Notes under the pieces: model-generated | Told to the model about the DNA's origin: nothing | The model's input: only the letters and a program-made list of their open reading frames with translations | Databases searched by the model: none | From: Palsa-504 sp963769715 | GTDB lineage: Bacteria; Actinomycetota; Actinomycetes; Streptosporangiales; Streptosporangiaceae | Direction: 5' to 3' | DNA: 64,000 nucleotides | Assembly: GCA_963769715.1 (NCBI GenBank) | Contig: CAVYNE010000004.1 | Span: 62,001 to 126,000 of the forward strand | Position numbers and translations under genes: made by a program | Part shown: piece by piece, positions 16,309-23,113 of the stretch | Position numbering within the stretch: position 1 is the first letter of the stretch | How the letters are laid out: each line of letters opens with the position of its first letter

Positions 16309-17301
16309 GTGACTGCGGACCTGCTTGACCTGGCCCGCGCGGGCGACGGCGAGGCGTTCCGTCAGCTTGTCGGCCCCTACGAGCGAGAGCTGCAGGTGCA
16401 CTGCTACCGGATCTTGGGTTCGTTCCAGGACGCCGAGGATGCGATGCAGGACGCGCTGCTGGCGGCCTGGCAGGGGCTGGGCGGCTTCGAGGGACGCGCG
16501 TCTGTCCGGACCTGGCTGTATCGGGTCGCCACCACGCGCTGCCTGAACGTGCGGCGATCGGCCCGGCGGCGCCAGGGGATGAACCTGCCACCGGGACCCC
16601 AGCTACCTGAGCCGTCCCGGCTCGGCGAGGTGACCTGGCTCGAGCCTTATCCGGATGTCCTGCTGGAAGGCCTGGCCGACTTCGAGCCCGGGCCCGAGGC
16701 CAGGTACGAGAGGTGCGAAGCGATCTCGCTGGCCTTCATCGTTGCGGTACAGCGGCTACCGCCGCGGCAGCGTGCGGTCCTGCTCCTGCGCGACGTGCTC
16801 GGGTTCGCGGCCAGTGAGGCGGCCCAGATCCTCGGCTCCACCGAGGAGTCCGTGACCAGCGCGCTCAAGCGCGCCCGCGCCAGCATGCACAACGGGCTAC
16901 CCCAACCAGCCGAACCGCCCCCGCTACCGCAGTCCGCCAGCGAGAAGCAGCTCATCGATCGGCTCACCCGCGCCTACGAGACCGGCGACGTGGACGGCAA
17001 CATCGCCCTGTTCACCGACGACGCGTGGCTGACCATGCCGCCGGCACCGCTGGAGTATCAGGGCCGCGACCCGATCGCCCGCTTCCTCAAGACGATCGCG
17101 TTCCGGGACGGGCGTACCTACTCACTTGCCTTCACCCGAGCCAACGGCCAGCTTGCCTTCGGTGCCTACCTGCGGGAACCACGGGCCGACGCCGCGCAGG
17201 CAAACGGGCTGCTGGTGCTCACCCTCGGCGGCCGCCGGATCCAGGCGATGACCCGCTTCACGAGCAGGGTGCTGCCCCGCTTCGGCCTGCCTCCTAGCTA
17301 G
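16309..17301 (+). CDS. ECF RNA polymerase sigma factor with SnoaL-like C-terminal domain
   Basis: 330 residues from GTG 16309; an in-frame TTG at 16231 would add 26 residues. Region 2 is DLARAGDGEAFRQLVGPYER to FEGRASVRTWLYRVATTRCL, including the DAEDAMQDALLAAW helix. Region 4 is VQRLPPRQRAVLLLRDVLGF, ASEAAQILGSTEESVTSALK. The last about 115 residues form a SnoaL-like domain (LIDRLTRAYETGDVDGNIAL, PLEYQGRDPIARFL, RANGQLAFGAY). SigG/ECF41-like factors carry such a domain, which modulates polymerase binding in place of an anti-sigma factor. It is divergent from the YciI and SRPBCC genes, its probable targets. Confidence 0.92.
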   Translation: MTADLLDLARAGDGEAFRQLVGPYERELQVHCYRILGSFQDAEDAMQDALLAAWQGLGGFEGRASVRTWLYRVATTRCLNVRRSARRRQGMNLPPGPQLPEPSRLGEVTWLEPYPDVLLEGLADFEPGPEARYERCEAISLAFIVAVQRLPPRQRAVLLLRDVLGFAASEAAQILGSTEESVTSALKRARASMHNGLPQPAEPPPLPQSASEKQLIDRLTRAYETGDVDGNIALFTDDAWLTMPPAPLEYQGRDPIARFLKTIAFRDGRTYSLAFTRANGQLAFGAYLREPRADAAQANGLLVLTLGGRRIQAMTRFTSRVLPRFGLPPS

Positions 17302-17387
17302 CCCTGCCTCTTGGCTAGTGGGGCGCCCAGTTAGCGGGCCGCCCGGTGTCTATCTCCCCGATGCCACGACAGATAGGGAGAGAAACC

Positions 17388-17614
17388 ATGACGGCCACCG
17401 ACGATTACGCGAACCAGGTCCGCCTCAGCGCGTCCCCGGCGCGGGTGTTCGAGATCTTGACGACTGCGGCCTGAGGTTCCGGCACGAAGGCCTGAGCCCA
17501 CGGCTTAAGTGCTACGACATGTGCCGGACCGGCTGGGACCAGTACCTGCCCAGCCTGCGGGACTACATAGACAGCGGTGCCGGCAATGCATTCACCCCGG
17601 CTCGCCTGGGCTAA
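17388..17614 (+). pseudogene. SRPBCC/AHSA1 gene with internal deletion
   Basis: ATG at 17388 (GGGAG upstream) starts MTATDDYANQVRLSASPARV FEILTT and meets a stop within 30 codons. In another frame the C-terminus continues: LRFRHEGLSPRLKCYDMCRT, GWDQYLPSLRDYIDSGAGN, ending in TAA at 17614. RHEGL..PECYD.C..GW..Y..SL is the conserved C-terminal signature of AHSA1-like proteins. About 80 residues are missing between the two halves. The gene lies just after the ECF sigma gene. Confidence 0.72.
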
Positions 17615-18041
17615 CCGGCGCGAGGACGCTGACGCGGTCGGCCGGGCGCGAACGGCGGAGCACCGACGACAGCGCGAACAGGTTCTCGACCAGCCGGACC
17701 CCGCGTTCTTCGCCGTCGCCGAACTGCCCGCGCAAGCGTAGGCGGTGCCCCGGAAGATGATCCGATGGCGGCGATGAGCAGCGGGATGGCCAGGGTCGAA
17801 ACAATGAAGCCGAACGGACCAGGTATCACGTCCAGAACACGGTCAACACGAATATCAGCCAGACGTGGCTGGCCTTCCCGTACCCGGCTCGATCGCATGC
17901 CCGGTGTGGTGGCGGGTCGTGTCCGCATCCGCCGGCCTGGCCCGGTCGCATGCCCGGCGTGGTGGCGGGTCGTGTCCGCATCCGCCGGCCCGGCCCGATG
18001 GTGCTCGCGTCGCTGCCGCGCCGCCTCGGCGGTTCCCATAG
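17615..18041. other. 427-bp gap without supported gene
   Basis: The gap holds a 53-bp tandem duplication (17893-17998) and open frames rich in Arg/Gly/Pro with no motif. A minus-strand stretch (DVIPGPFGFIVSTLAIPLLI) is hydrophobic but has no family context. The IS110 element begins at its right end. Confidence 0.4.
17893..17998. repeat. 53-bp tandem duplication
   Basis: Two adjacent 53-bp copies (17893-17945, 17946-17998), beginning TCGCATGCCCGG, match at 50 of 53 positions. They lie in noncoding DNA left of the IS110 element and contain no obvious hairpin. Confidence 0.85.
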
Positions 18042-19734
18042 TCAATGAATGTGGCTCTCTACCCAAAAGTCATGATGTCGGCTGCCCCGACGCCGTACCG
18101 GCGTGAAAATGGCTGCGGGTACCGTCCGTGACGCCGTTGTGTTTCTGGCCGGTTGAGGCCGTCCAAAAGTCTGGCGCTGGGATCCGGATCCCTGAGGGGC
18201 TGTTCATTGTTGCTGCGAGCACGCGGGTCAGATTCTTCCGCTAGCCCTCCGGTTCCCCGGGCGGTACCCGTCCGCAGGGTAACAGCCCGGGACCGGGCAG
18301 GAGGAGGGACAGGCGTGGATGAGGTGACCGACGAGCCGCTGTACCGGGACCGGGTGTGCGGCATCGATATCGGCAAGGCGCAGCTGGTGGCGACGATCCG
18401 GGTGCCCTCGGATAAGGACCCGGCGCGGCGGATGGCCGAGACCCGGGCCTTCGGCACCACCAAGAAGGAGGTGCTGGCGCTGGCGGACTGGCTGCGCTGC
18501 TGGCAGGTGCCCGCGGTGGTGATGGAGGCGACGGGCGATTACTGGAAGGGGCCGTTTTACCGGCTGGAGGCCGAGGGGTTCGAGTGCGTGCTCGCGGACG
18601 CCAAGCAGGTCAAGAACCTGCCCGGGCGGCCCAAGCGGGACCCGGCGGACTCCCGCTGGCTGGCAGCGTGCTTCGAGCGCGGCGCGGTCACTTCCTGCTT
18701 CGTGGCCACCCCGGAGTTCCGGGTAATCCGGCTGCATACCCGGTACCGGCGGGACCTGATCGAAGAACGCACCCGGGACAGGCAACGCACCGAGAAGCTG
18801 CTGGAGGGCGCGGCGATCAAGCTGTCCTGCGTGCTCAGCGACCTGCACGGGGTGACCGGCCGGGACATCATGGACCACCTGATCGCCGGGGAACGCAACC
18901 CCAAGGTGCTGGCCCAGCTGGCCCGCGCCGCCGCCCGCCGCAAGATCACCGAGCTGGAGGAGGCGCTGGAGGGCGCGGAATTCTTCACCGGCGAGCACGC
19001 CGCCCTGCTCAAGACCATGCTGGAGCGCATCGACCGGGTCACCGCCGACATCGGCGGGCTGTCCGAGGTGATCGAGCGGCTGCTGGCCCCGTATGAGGAA
19101 CAGCTCCAGCAGGCCGAGTCGATGCCCGGCTGGGGGCGGCGCGCCGCCCAGGACGCCATCGCCGAGACCGGCGTGGACATGACCCGTTTCGCCACCGGCG
19201 CCCACCTGGTCTCCTGGGGCAGCCGCGCCCCGCTGGACCACCAGTCCGGCGCCCGCAAGGGCCGGGCCAAGACCAAGAAGGGCAACCGGTACCTGGCCGG
19301 GACGCTCGGCGAGACCGCCATCGCGGCCGGCCGCACCCAGACCCGCGAAGGCGCCCGCTACCGGCGCATCGCCCGCCGCCGCGGCAAGGCCAAAGCCCAG
19401 GTCGCCCTCGGCAACACCCAGCTCAAAGTCCTGCACAAGCTGATCTCCAACCCCGGCATGCGCTACGCCGACCTCGGCCCGGACTACTACGAACGGCGCG
19501 CTGACCTGCGCCGCCAGGTCGCCCACCACGTCGGCAAGCTCGGCGCCCTGGGCTTCGAGGTCACCTTGTGCCGCCTCCCCGACCCCGAGCCCGACGGCCT
19601 AGGCCAGGCACAACCCGCCTGACCCATACCGCTCCCGCAGGCCCTGACCCGCCACTACACTCAGGGTCCGCTGCCGCACGCCCACTACAGGTCCCATTTT
19701 CGGGTCAGAGTCACTAGAGTGCCACATTCATTGA
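18042..19734 (+). mobile_element. IS110-family insertion sequence with terminal inverted repeats
   Basis: The element spans 1,693 bp. The left end (18042-18061) reads TCAATGAATGTGGCTCTCTA; the right end (19715-19734), reverse-complemented, reads TCAATGAATGTGGCACTCTA, a match at 19 of 20. One recombinase gene lies inside. The left noncoding part (about 250 bp) is much longer than the right (about 90 bp after the gene). IS110 elements carry a structured bridge RNA in a noncoding end, and the long left flank is the obvious place for one. Members of the IS1111 subgroup have inverted repeats near their ends, which this resembles. No clear target-site duplication is seen, as expected for the family. 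Confidence 0.85.
18315..19622 (+). CDS. IS110-family transposase (DEDD recombinase)
   Basis: 435 residues from GTG 18315 with GGAGGGAC upstream. The N-terminal DEDD/RuvC-like domain has VCGIDIGKAQ (D18), VMEATGDYW (E71) and GRPKRDPADSRWLA (D109, D112). The middle is helical and charged. The C-terminal Transposase_20 part has SMPGWGRRAAQDAIAETGVD, LVSWGSRAPLDHQSGARKG and KKGNRYLAGTL, which carries the serine region used with the DEDD site in RNA-guided recombination by characterised relatives. Length and domains are complete, so the element may be active. Confidence 0.95.
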   Translation: MDEVTDEPLYRDRVCGIDIGKAQLVATIRVPSDKDPARRMAETRAFGTTKKEVLALADWLRCWQVPAVVMEATGDYWKGPFYRLEAEGFECVLADAKQVKNLPGRPKRDPADSRWLAACFERGAVTSCFVATPEFRVIRLHTRYRRDLIEERTRDRQRTEKLLEGAAIKLSCVLSDLHGVTGRDIMDHLIAGERNPKVLAQLARAAARRKITELEEALEGAEFFTGEHAALLKTMLERIDRVTADIGGLSEVIERLLAPYEEQLQQAESMPGWGRRAAQDAIAETGVDMTRFATGAHLVSWGSRAPLDHQSGARKGRAKTKKGNRYLAGTLGETAIAAGRTQTREGARYRRIARRRGKAKAQVALGNTQLKVLHKLISNPGMRYADLGPDYYERRADLRRQVAHHVGKLGALGFEVTLCRLPDPEPDGLGQAQPA

Positions 19735-19964
19735 ATCCGCGCCCGTGCGCGGGCGGCCCGTTATGCGGCTTTTGATGGGGATTGTGAGGTACTCGGGGGC
19801 CGCCACTGCTGGGCGGCGGCCGCATTCTGGTCATAGTGCCGTGCTCGTGTGCATTTTTTGCCAGAGTCCGGAGAGTGAGGGCATGCCATGACGATTACGC
19901 GCGGAAGAGGCGGAGTCGTGTGCCGCCGCCTCGGCGGGGCGGCGGCCTCAGCTGCTTTGTATGC
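19735..19964. other. gap between IS110 right end and first phasin promoter
   Basis: No gene is supported. CGCCCG-TGCG-CGGGCG near 19741 forms a short GC hairpin just outside the IS end. Short open frames here are basic and without motif. Confidence 0.4.
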
Positions 19965-20005
19965 CAAGCACGCTTGCTTGACATCTCAATCTTGCTTGGT
20001 ATAGT
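19965..20005 (+). promoter_or_regulatory. phasin-gene promoter 1 with CAAGC..GCTTG operator
   Basis: TTGACA (19978-19983) and TATAGT (20000-20005) are 16 bp apart, a near-consensus sigma-70 promoter. The inverted repeat CAAGCACGCTTG (19965-19976) abuts the -35 box. The same layout precedes the other two phasin genes, so a shared regulator is likely; the XRE protein at 22676 is the nearest candidate. Confidence 0.8.
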
Positions 20006-20037
20006 TAGCAGGGAAAGTGTATGAGGAGGCAAATACC

Positions 20038-20943
20038 ATGGCTAGCACCCCCACGCGGGACCTGCAGGAAGAGTTCCTGGCCGCCACACGCAAGAGCCAG
20101 GAGACCGTGGTTCGCGCGATCAAGACCTGGGTTGAGACGGTCAGGACCGTCACCCCGAAACTGCCGTCTGTCTACGCGCCGCTCGCGGACAGGCTGCCCA
20201 AGATGCCGTCAGTGAACGTGCCGTTCGCGGACCGGCTGCCCAAGCCGGAGGACGTCGTGGCCAGCAGTTACGACTTCGCCGAGCACCTGCTCGCCCTCCA
20301 GCGGCAGTTCGCCGAGGACCTGCTGAAGGCGACCGAGCCGCTGATTCCGGGCAACGGCCAGAGCCCCGCTCCGGCCGCGAAGAGCGCGCCCAAGGCCGCT
20401 TCGGTCGTGCCCGCGACGCCGAAGCCCGAGCCCAAGCCCGTTGCGGCCGCCAGTGAGCCCAAGGCCCACGCCGCCGAGAGCCAGCCCAAGGCCCCGGCCG
20501 CTGTGAGCGAACCGAAGCCGGCCGCTGTGGCCGAGACCGCGCCGAAGCCCGTTGCTGTCCCGACCGCGCCCAAGGCCCCGGCCGTCAAGTTCGAGCCTGC
20601 CGCCCCGGCGGTCAAGGTCGAGTCCGCCGCCCCGGCGGTCAACAACGAGCCGAAGGCCCCCGCGACCGAGGCCCCCAAGGCTCCGACGGCCGCGGCCCCC
20701 ACGGCCCCCGTGACCGCGGGCCCCAGGGCCCCCGTGACCGCGGCCCCCAAGGCCCCCGAGAGTGCAGCCCCCCAGGCGGAAGCCCCGAAGGCCCCGGCGG
20801 CCACGAGCGCGCCGAAGCCGGCCGCCGCGAAGCCTGGCCCGAAGGCCACGCCCGCGAGCCGTACCCCGAGGTCCGCAGCGGCCAAGAGCGCGCCGAAGCC
20901 CCCGACCGCCCGCCGCGCGCCGAAGAGCACCGGCACTAACTAA
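20038..20943 (+). CDS. phasin-like protein with Lys/Ala/Pro-rich tail
   Basis: 301 residues from ATG 20038 (AGGAGG nine bases upstream; an in-frame GTG at 20017 is less likely). Residues 1-110 are a helical, phasin-like domain shared with the two small proteins encoded downstream: STPTRDLQEEFLAATRKSQE, PKPEDVVASSYDFAEHLL, QRQFAEDLLKATEPLIPGN. Residues about 115-301 are a long AKP-rich repeat (APKAP, EPKPA, SAPKP units) ending very basic. This resembles the histone-H1-like C-terminus of PhaF-type phasins, which binds DNA while the phasin part coats polyhydroxyalkanoate granules. Granule binding here is inferred from resemblance and from phaA/phaB remnants beside it. Confidence 0.75.
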   Translation: MASTPTRDLQEEFLAATRKSQETVVRAIKTWVETVRTVTPKLPSVYAPLADRLPKMPSVNVPFADRLPKPEDVVASSYDFAEHLLALQRQFAEDLLKATEPLIPGNGQSPAPAAKSAPKAASVVPATPKPEPKPVAAASEPKAHAAESQPKAPAAVSEPKPAAVAETAPKPVAVPTAPKAPAVKFEPAAPAVKVESAAPAVNNEPKAPATEAPKAPTAAAPTAPVTAGPRAPVTAAPKAPESAAPQAEAPKAPAATSAPKPAAAKPGPKATPASRTPRSAAAKSAPKPPTARRAPKSTGTN

Positions 20944-20987
20944 GGCGTCGGCGACCCCGGCCACCACTAGCCCTGCGCTATATATGT

Positions 20988-21028
20988 AAAGCATCTTCGC
21001 TTGACATCCCAAGCATGCTTGATATAGT
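20988..21028 (+). promoter_or_regulatory. phasin-gene promoter 2
   Basis: TTGACA (21001-21006) and TATAGT (21023-21028) are 16 bp apart. The spacer contains the perfect palindrome CAAGCATGCTTG, and AAAGCATCTTCGCTTG overlaps the -35 box. Same arrangement as promoters 1 and 3. Confidence 0.8.
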
Positions 21029-21060
21029 TAGCAGTAGAAGCTCACAAGGAGGCAAAGACA

Positions 21061-21375
21061 ATGGCCAGCACCAGCAGCGTTACCCAGGAACTGCAGGACC
21101 AGTTCCTGTCCACCGTCCGCAAGAGCCAGGAGGTCGCGCTCGACGCGATCAAGACCATGGTGGACACCATCCAGAACATCACCCCGAAGGTTCCCTCGGT
21201 TAGCGTTCCGTTCGCGGACAAGCTGCCCAAGCCGGAGGACGTCGTGGCCAGCGGCTACGACTTCGCCGAGCAGCTGCTCACCAGCCAGCGGAAGTTCGCC
21301 GGCGAGGTCGTGAAGGCCACTGCCCCGCTGCTGCCCGGCAATGGCGACGCCACGCCGAAGGCCGCCGCCAAGTAA
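21061..21375 (+). CDS. phasin-like protein (104 aa)
   Basis: 104 residues with AAGGAGG nine bases upstream. The sequence parallels the first phasin: VTQELQDQFLSTVRKSQEVA, LDAIKTMVDTIQNITPKVPS, then VPFADKLPKPEDVVASGYDF and AEQLLTSQRKFAGEVVKATA. It is an amphipathic helical protein without Cys and without a signal peptide, as expected for a granule-surface protein. It has its own promoter and a terminator at 21443-21486, so it is probably transcribed alone. Phasin assignment is by pattern; a different helical coat role is possible. Confidence 0.75.
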   Translation: MASTSSVTQELQDQFLSTVRKSQEVALDAIKTMVDTIQNITPKVPSVSVPFADKLPKPEDVVASGYDFAEQLLTSQRKFAGEVVKATAPLLPGNGDATPKAAAK

Positions 21376-21442
21376 GGCAAGGTCACGCCGTGCCCGCGGC
21401 GGTGCCCATCCGTGGCGAGGCCCGCTAGGCCCAGCCAGATCA

Positions 21443-21486
21443 AAAGTACGCGGCAGTTCCGGAACACCGGAGCTCCCGCGTACTTT
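21443..21486 (+). terminator. terminator after second phasin gene
   Basis: AAAGTACGCGG (21443-21453) pairs with CCGCGTACTTT (21476-21486), 11 bp, with a secondary CCGG/CCGG pairing inside the loop. The hairpin after the third phasin gene shares the core CGCGGCAG...CCGGAACA, so the units look duplicated together. Confidence 0.75.
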
Positions 21487-21523
21487 GCTTAGCGCTCCAG
21501 ATCCAGTTCGCTCCGCCCGCCCT

Positions 21524-21569
21524 TGCGGGACATGCCCATAGGACCAGGGTCCTATGGGCATGTCCCGCA
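21524..21569. repeat. 46-bp near-perfect palindrome
   Basis: The arm TGCGGGACATGCCCATAGGAC (21524-21544) is followed after CAGG by its exact reverse complement (21549-21569). The two outer loop bases also pair, giving a 22-bp stem. It lies in noncoding DNA between the second phasin unit and the phaB/phaA remnant. It could be a bidirectional terminator, a palindromic mobile repeat or an operator. Confidence 0.8.
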
Positions 21570-21726
21570 GGGTAACGAGACCGTAACGTTCCTGATGACA
21601 TAGATGCCACCAAGGCCAACGGACTGTCCCGCGTGATCCGGCCGCGGGCGCCGTATCCCGATTCGTCGTGGCGGTAACCCGTTGCGCGGGACGGCCGACG
21701 GCCAGACGCAGACAGGAGCGAACGCG

Positions 21727-22133
21727 GTGTCAACTGACACCGACCTATCACCGCTTAGCACGAAGGGCCCACTCACCGGCCGGGTCGCCCTCGTCACCGG
21801 GGGAGCCGCGGTATCGAAGCGCTCGACCCCCTGGTCGGCGCGCTCGCCGATCCGTTCGACGCCTGCCATATGGGCGTGACCGCGGAGAACGTGGCCACCG
21901 ATTTCGGCATATCCCGGGCTGACCAGGATGCGCTGGCCGCGGAGAGCCGCCGCCGCGCCGCGGCCGCGATGGCGGCGGGCTACTTCAACGAGCAGATCCT
22001 CCCCGTCGAGATCCCGGGCAAGAGAGGCCAGACCACGATCGTCGATGCCGACGAACACGTCCGGCCCGACGTAGGGCTCGAGGACATGGCGGAACTGCGG
22101 CCCGCGTTCGCGGTGATCTTCGAGCGCGTCTGA
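21727..22133 (+). pseudogene. chimeric remnant: phaB N-terminus joined to phaA middle
   Basis: GTG at 21727 (AGGAG upstream) starts STDTDLSPLSTKGPLTGRVALVTGGA, whose end is the glycine-rich start of a short-chain dehydrogenase such as acetoacetyl-CoA reductase. About 26 codons in, the similarity changes frame and family: GIEALDPLVGALADPFDACH, MGVTAENVATDFGISRADQD, ALAAESRRRAAAAM, then VDADEHVRPD and LRPAF. That is the middle of an acetyl-CoA acetyltransferase (thiolase), ending in TGA at 22133. Neither gene is complete. The junction near 21800-21810 looks like a deletion scar through a former phaB/phaA locus. Confidence 0.75.
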
Positions 22134-22183
22134 CCGAAACCGTTTCTGACCGTGACCGAGACCGAAACCGCTCGCTAACTTTA

Positions 22184-22226
22184 CCAAGCATTCCGCTTGA
22201 CACCTCAACCGCTTGCTTGATATAGT
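22184..22226 (+). promoter_or_regulatory. phasin-gene promoter 3
   Basis: TTGACA (22197-22202) and TATAGT (22221-22226) are 18 bp apart, two bases longer than in promoters 1 and 2. CAAGCATTCCGCTTG (from 22184) overlaps the -35 box, and a further CAACCGCTTGCTTG lies in the spacer. TTAGCA follows the -10 box in all three promoters. Confidence 0.78.
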
Positions 22227-22255
22227 TAGCACATAAGCCTAAAGGAGGCAGGAAA

Positions 22256-22555
22256 ATGGCAAGCACCCCCACGCAGGACCTGCAGGACGAGTTCCTGAAC
22301 ACCGTCCGCAAGAGCCAGGAGACCGTCATCGACGCGATCAAGTCCTGGGTCGAGAGCGTTCAGTCCATCACCCCCAAGATCCCCTCGGTGCAGGTGCCGG
22401 GCGCCGACAAGCTGCCCAAGCCCGAGGACGTCGTGGCCAGCGCCTACGACTTCGCCGAGCAGCTGCTCGCCAGCCAGCGCAAGTTCGCAGAAGAGGTACT
22501 CAAGGCGACCACCTCGCTGATGCCGGGCACCGAGAACGGCGCGTCCAGCAAGTAA
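22256..22555 (+). CDS. phasin-like protein (99 aa)
   Basis: 99 residues with AAAGGAGG seven bases upstream. It reads STPTQDLQDEFLNTVRKSQE, TVIDAIKSWVESVQSITPKI, DKLPKPEDVVASAYDFAEQL, LASQRKFAEEVLKATTSLMP, close to both other phasin-like proteins. It has no signal peptide and a helical, amphipathic composition. It is followed by a terminator-like hairpin (22614-22645) and then the XRE regulator gene, which could be reached by read-through. Presumed polyhydroxyalkanoate granule coat protein. Confidence 0.75.
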   Translation: MASTPTQDLQDEFLNTVRKSQETVIDAIKSWVESVQSITPKIPSVQVPGADKLPKPEDVVASAYDFAEQLLASQRKFAEEVLKATTSLMPGTENGASSK

Positions 22556-22613
22556 GCCACCGCCCCGCCGTACGCAGGCGGGGACTCGTTCTGCCGAACG
22601 ATCAGGAACATCA

Positions 22614-22645
22614 CGCGGCAGCGCCGGAACATCGGTGCTGCCGCG
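22614..22645 (+). terminator. hairpin after third phasin gene
   Basis: CGCGGCAGC (22614-22622) pairs with GCTGCCGCG (22637-22645), with the loop partly pairing. It lacks a strong T-run (TACTATCTTTAG follows), so it may be an attenuator before the XRE gene. Confidence 0.6.
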
Positions 22646-22675
22646 TACTATCTTTAGCGTAGAAGGAGGTTCGCC

Positions 22676-23113
22676 ATGACGGACCTGTGGGACGCACAGC
22701 GGGAGGCGCTCGGCGCCTTCATCCGCGAACAGCGCAAGCGGGCCAATCTGTCGCTCCGCCAGCTCGCGGAGCTGACCAGCCTGTCTAATCCGTACCTCAG
22801 CCAGGTCGAGCGGGGCCTGCACCAGCCGTCGGTCCGGGTGCTCAAGGCGATCTCCGAAGGGCTCAACCTTTCCGCCGAGACGATGCTCGCTCAGGCCGGC
22901 CTGCTAGACGCGATGGCCTCCCCCAGCACGGACGGCAAGACCGACGCCAACGCGGACGGGACGGCGCCCGAGCAAAAGGATCTCCCGGAGACCGAGGACG
23001 CCATCCGCGCCGACAGCCGCCTCAGCGACGAGCAGAAGGCGGCGCTGATCGCGGTCTACCGCAGCATGCTCGGCTCGCTCGCCCCAGCCAGGGCTAACCC
23101 CAGCCAGGGCTAA
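22676..23113 (+). CDS. XRE-family regulator, candidate phasin-gene repressor
   Basis: 145 residues with AGAAGGAGG upstream. A Cro/C1-type helix-turn-helix lies at residues about 14-70: LGAFIREQRKRANLSLRQLA, ELTSLSNPYLSQVERGLHQP, SVRVLKAISEGLNLSAETML. The C-terminal half is acidic (DGTAPEQKDLPETEDAIRAD) with a helix ending MLGSLAPARA. Small XRE proteins of this kind often sit beside phasin genes in actinomycetes. The repeated CAAGC..GCTTG sites at three nearby promoters make autogenous or phasin regulation plausible, like the PhaR repressor of other phyla though unrelated in fold. The last codons lie in a tandem 15-bp CCAGCCAGGGCTAAC repeat and overlap the folD stop by four bases. Confidence 0.88.
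   Translation: MTDLWDAQREALGAFIREQRKRANLSLRQLAELTSLSNPYLSQVERGLHQPSVRVLKAISEGLNLSAETMLAQAGLLDAMASPSTDGKTDANADGTAPEQKDLPETEDAIRADSRLSDEQKAALIAVYRSMLGSLAPARANPSQG

Noticed and set aside
17893..17998. Possible CRISPR-like repeats
   Set aside because: Only two copies, directly adjacent without spacers and with three mismatches, so this is a simple tandem duplication.
19836..20024. 62-codon plus-strand frame before the first phasin
   Set aside because: It overlaps the phasin promoter and ribosome-binding site, has no motif and poor codon use.
20209..21012. Long antisense frames over the first phasin's AKP-rich tail
   Set aside because: They are Gly/Leu/Arg-rich shadows produced by the repeat; the plus-strand frame has promoter, ribosome-binding site and paralogues.
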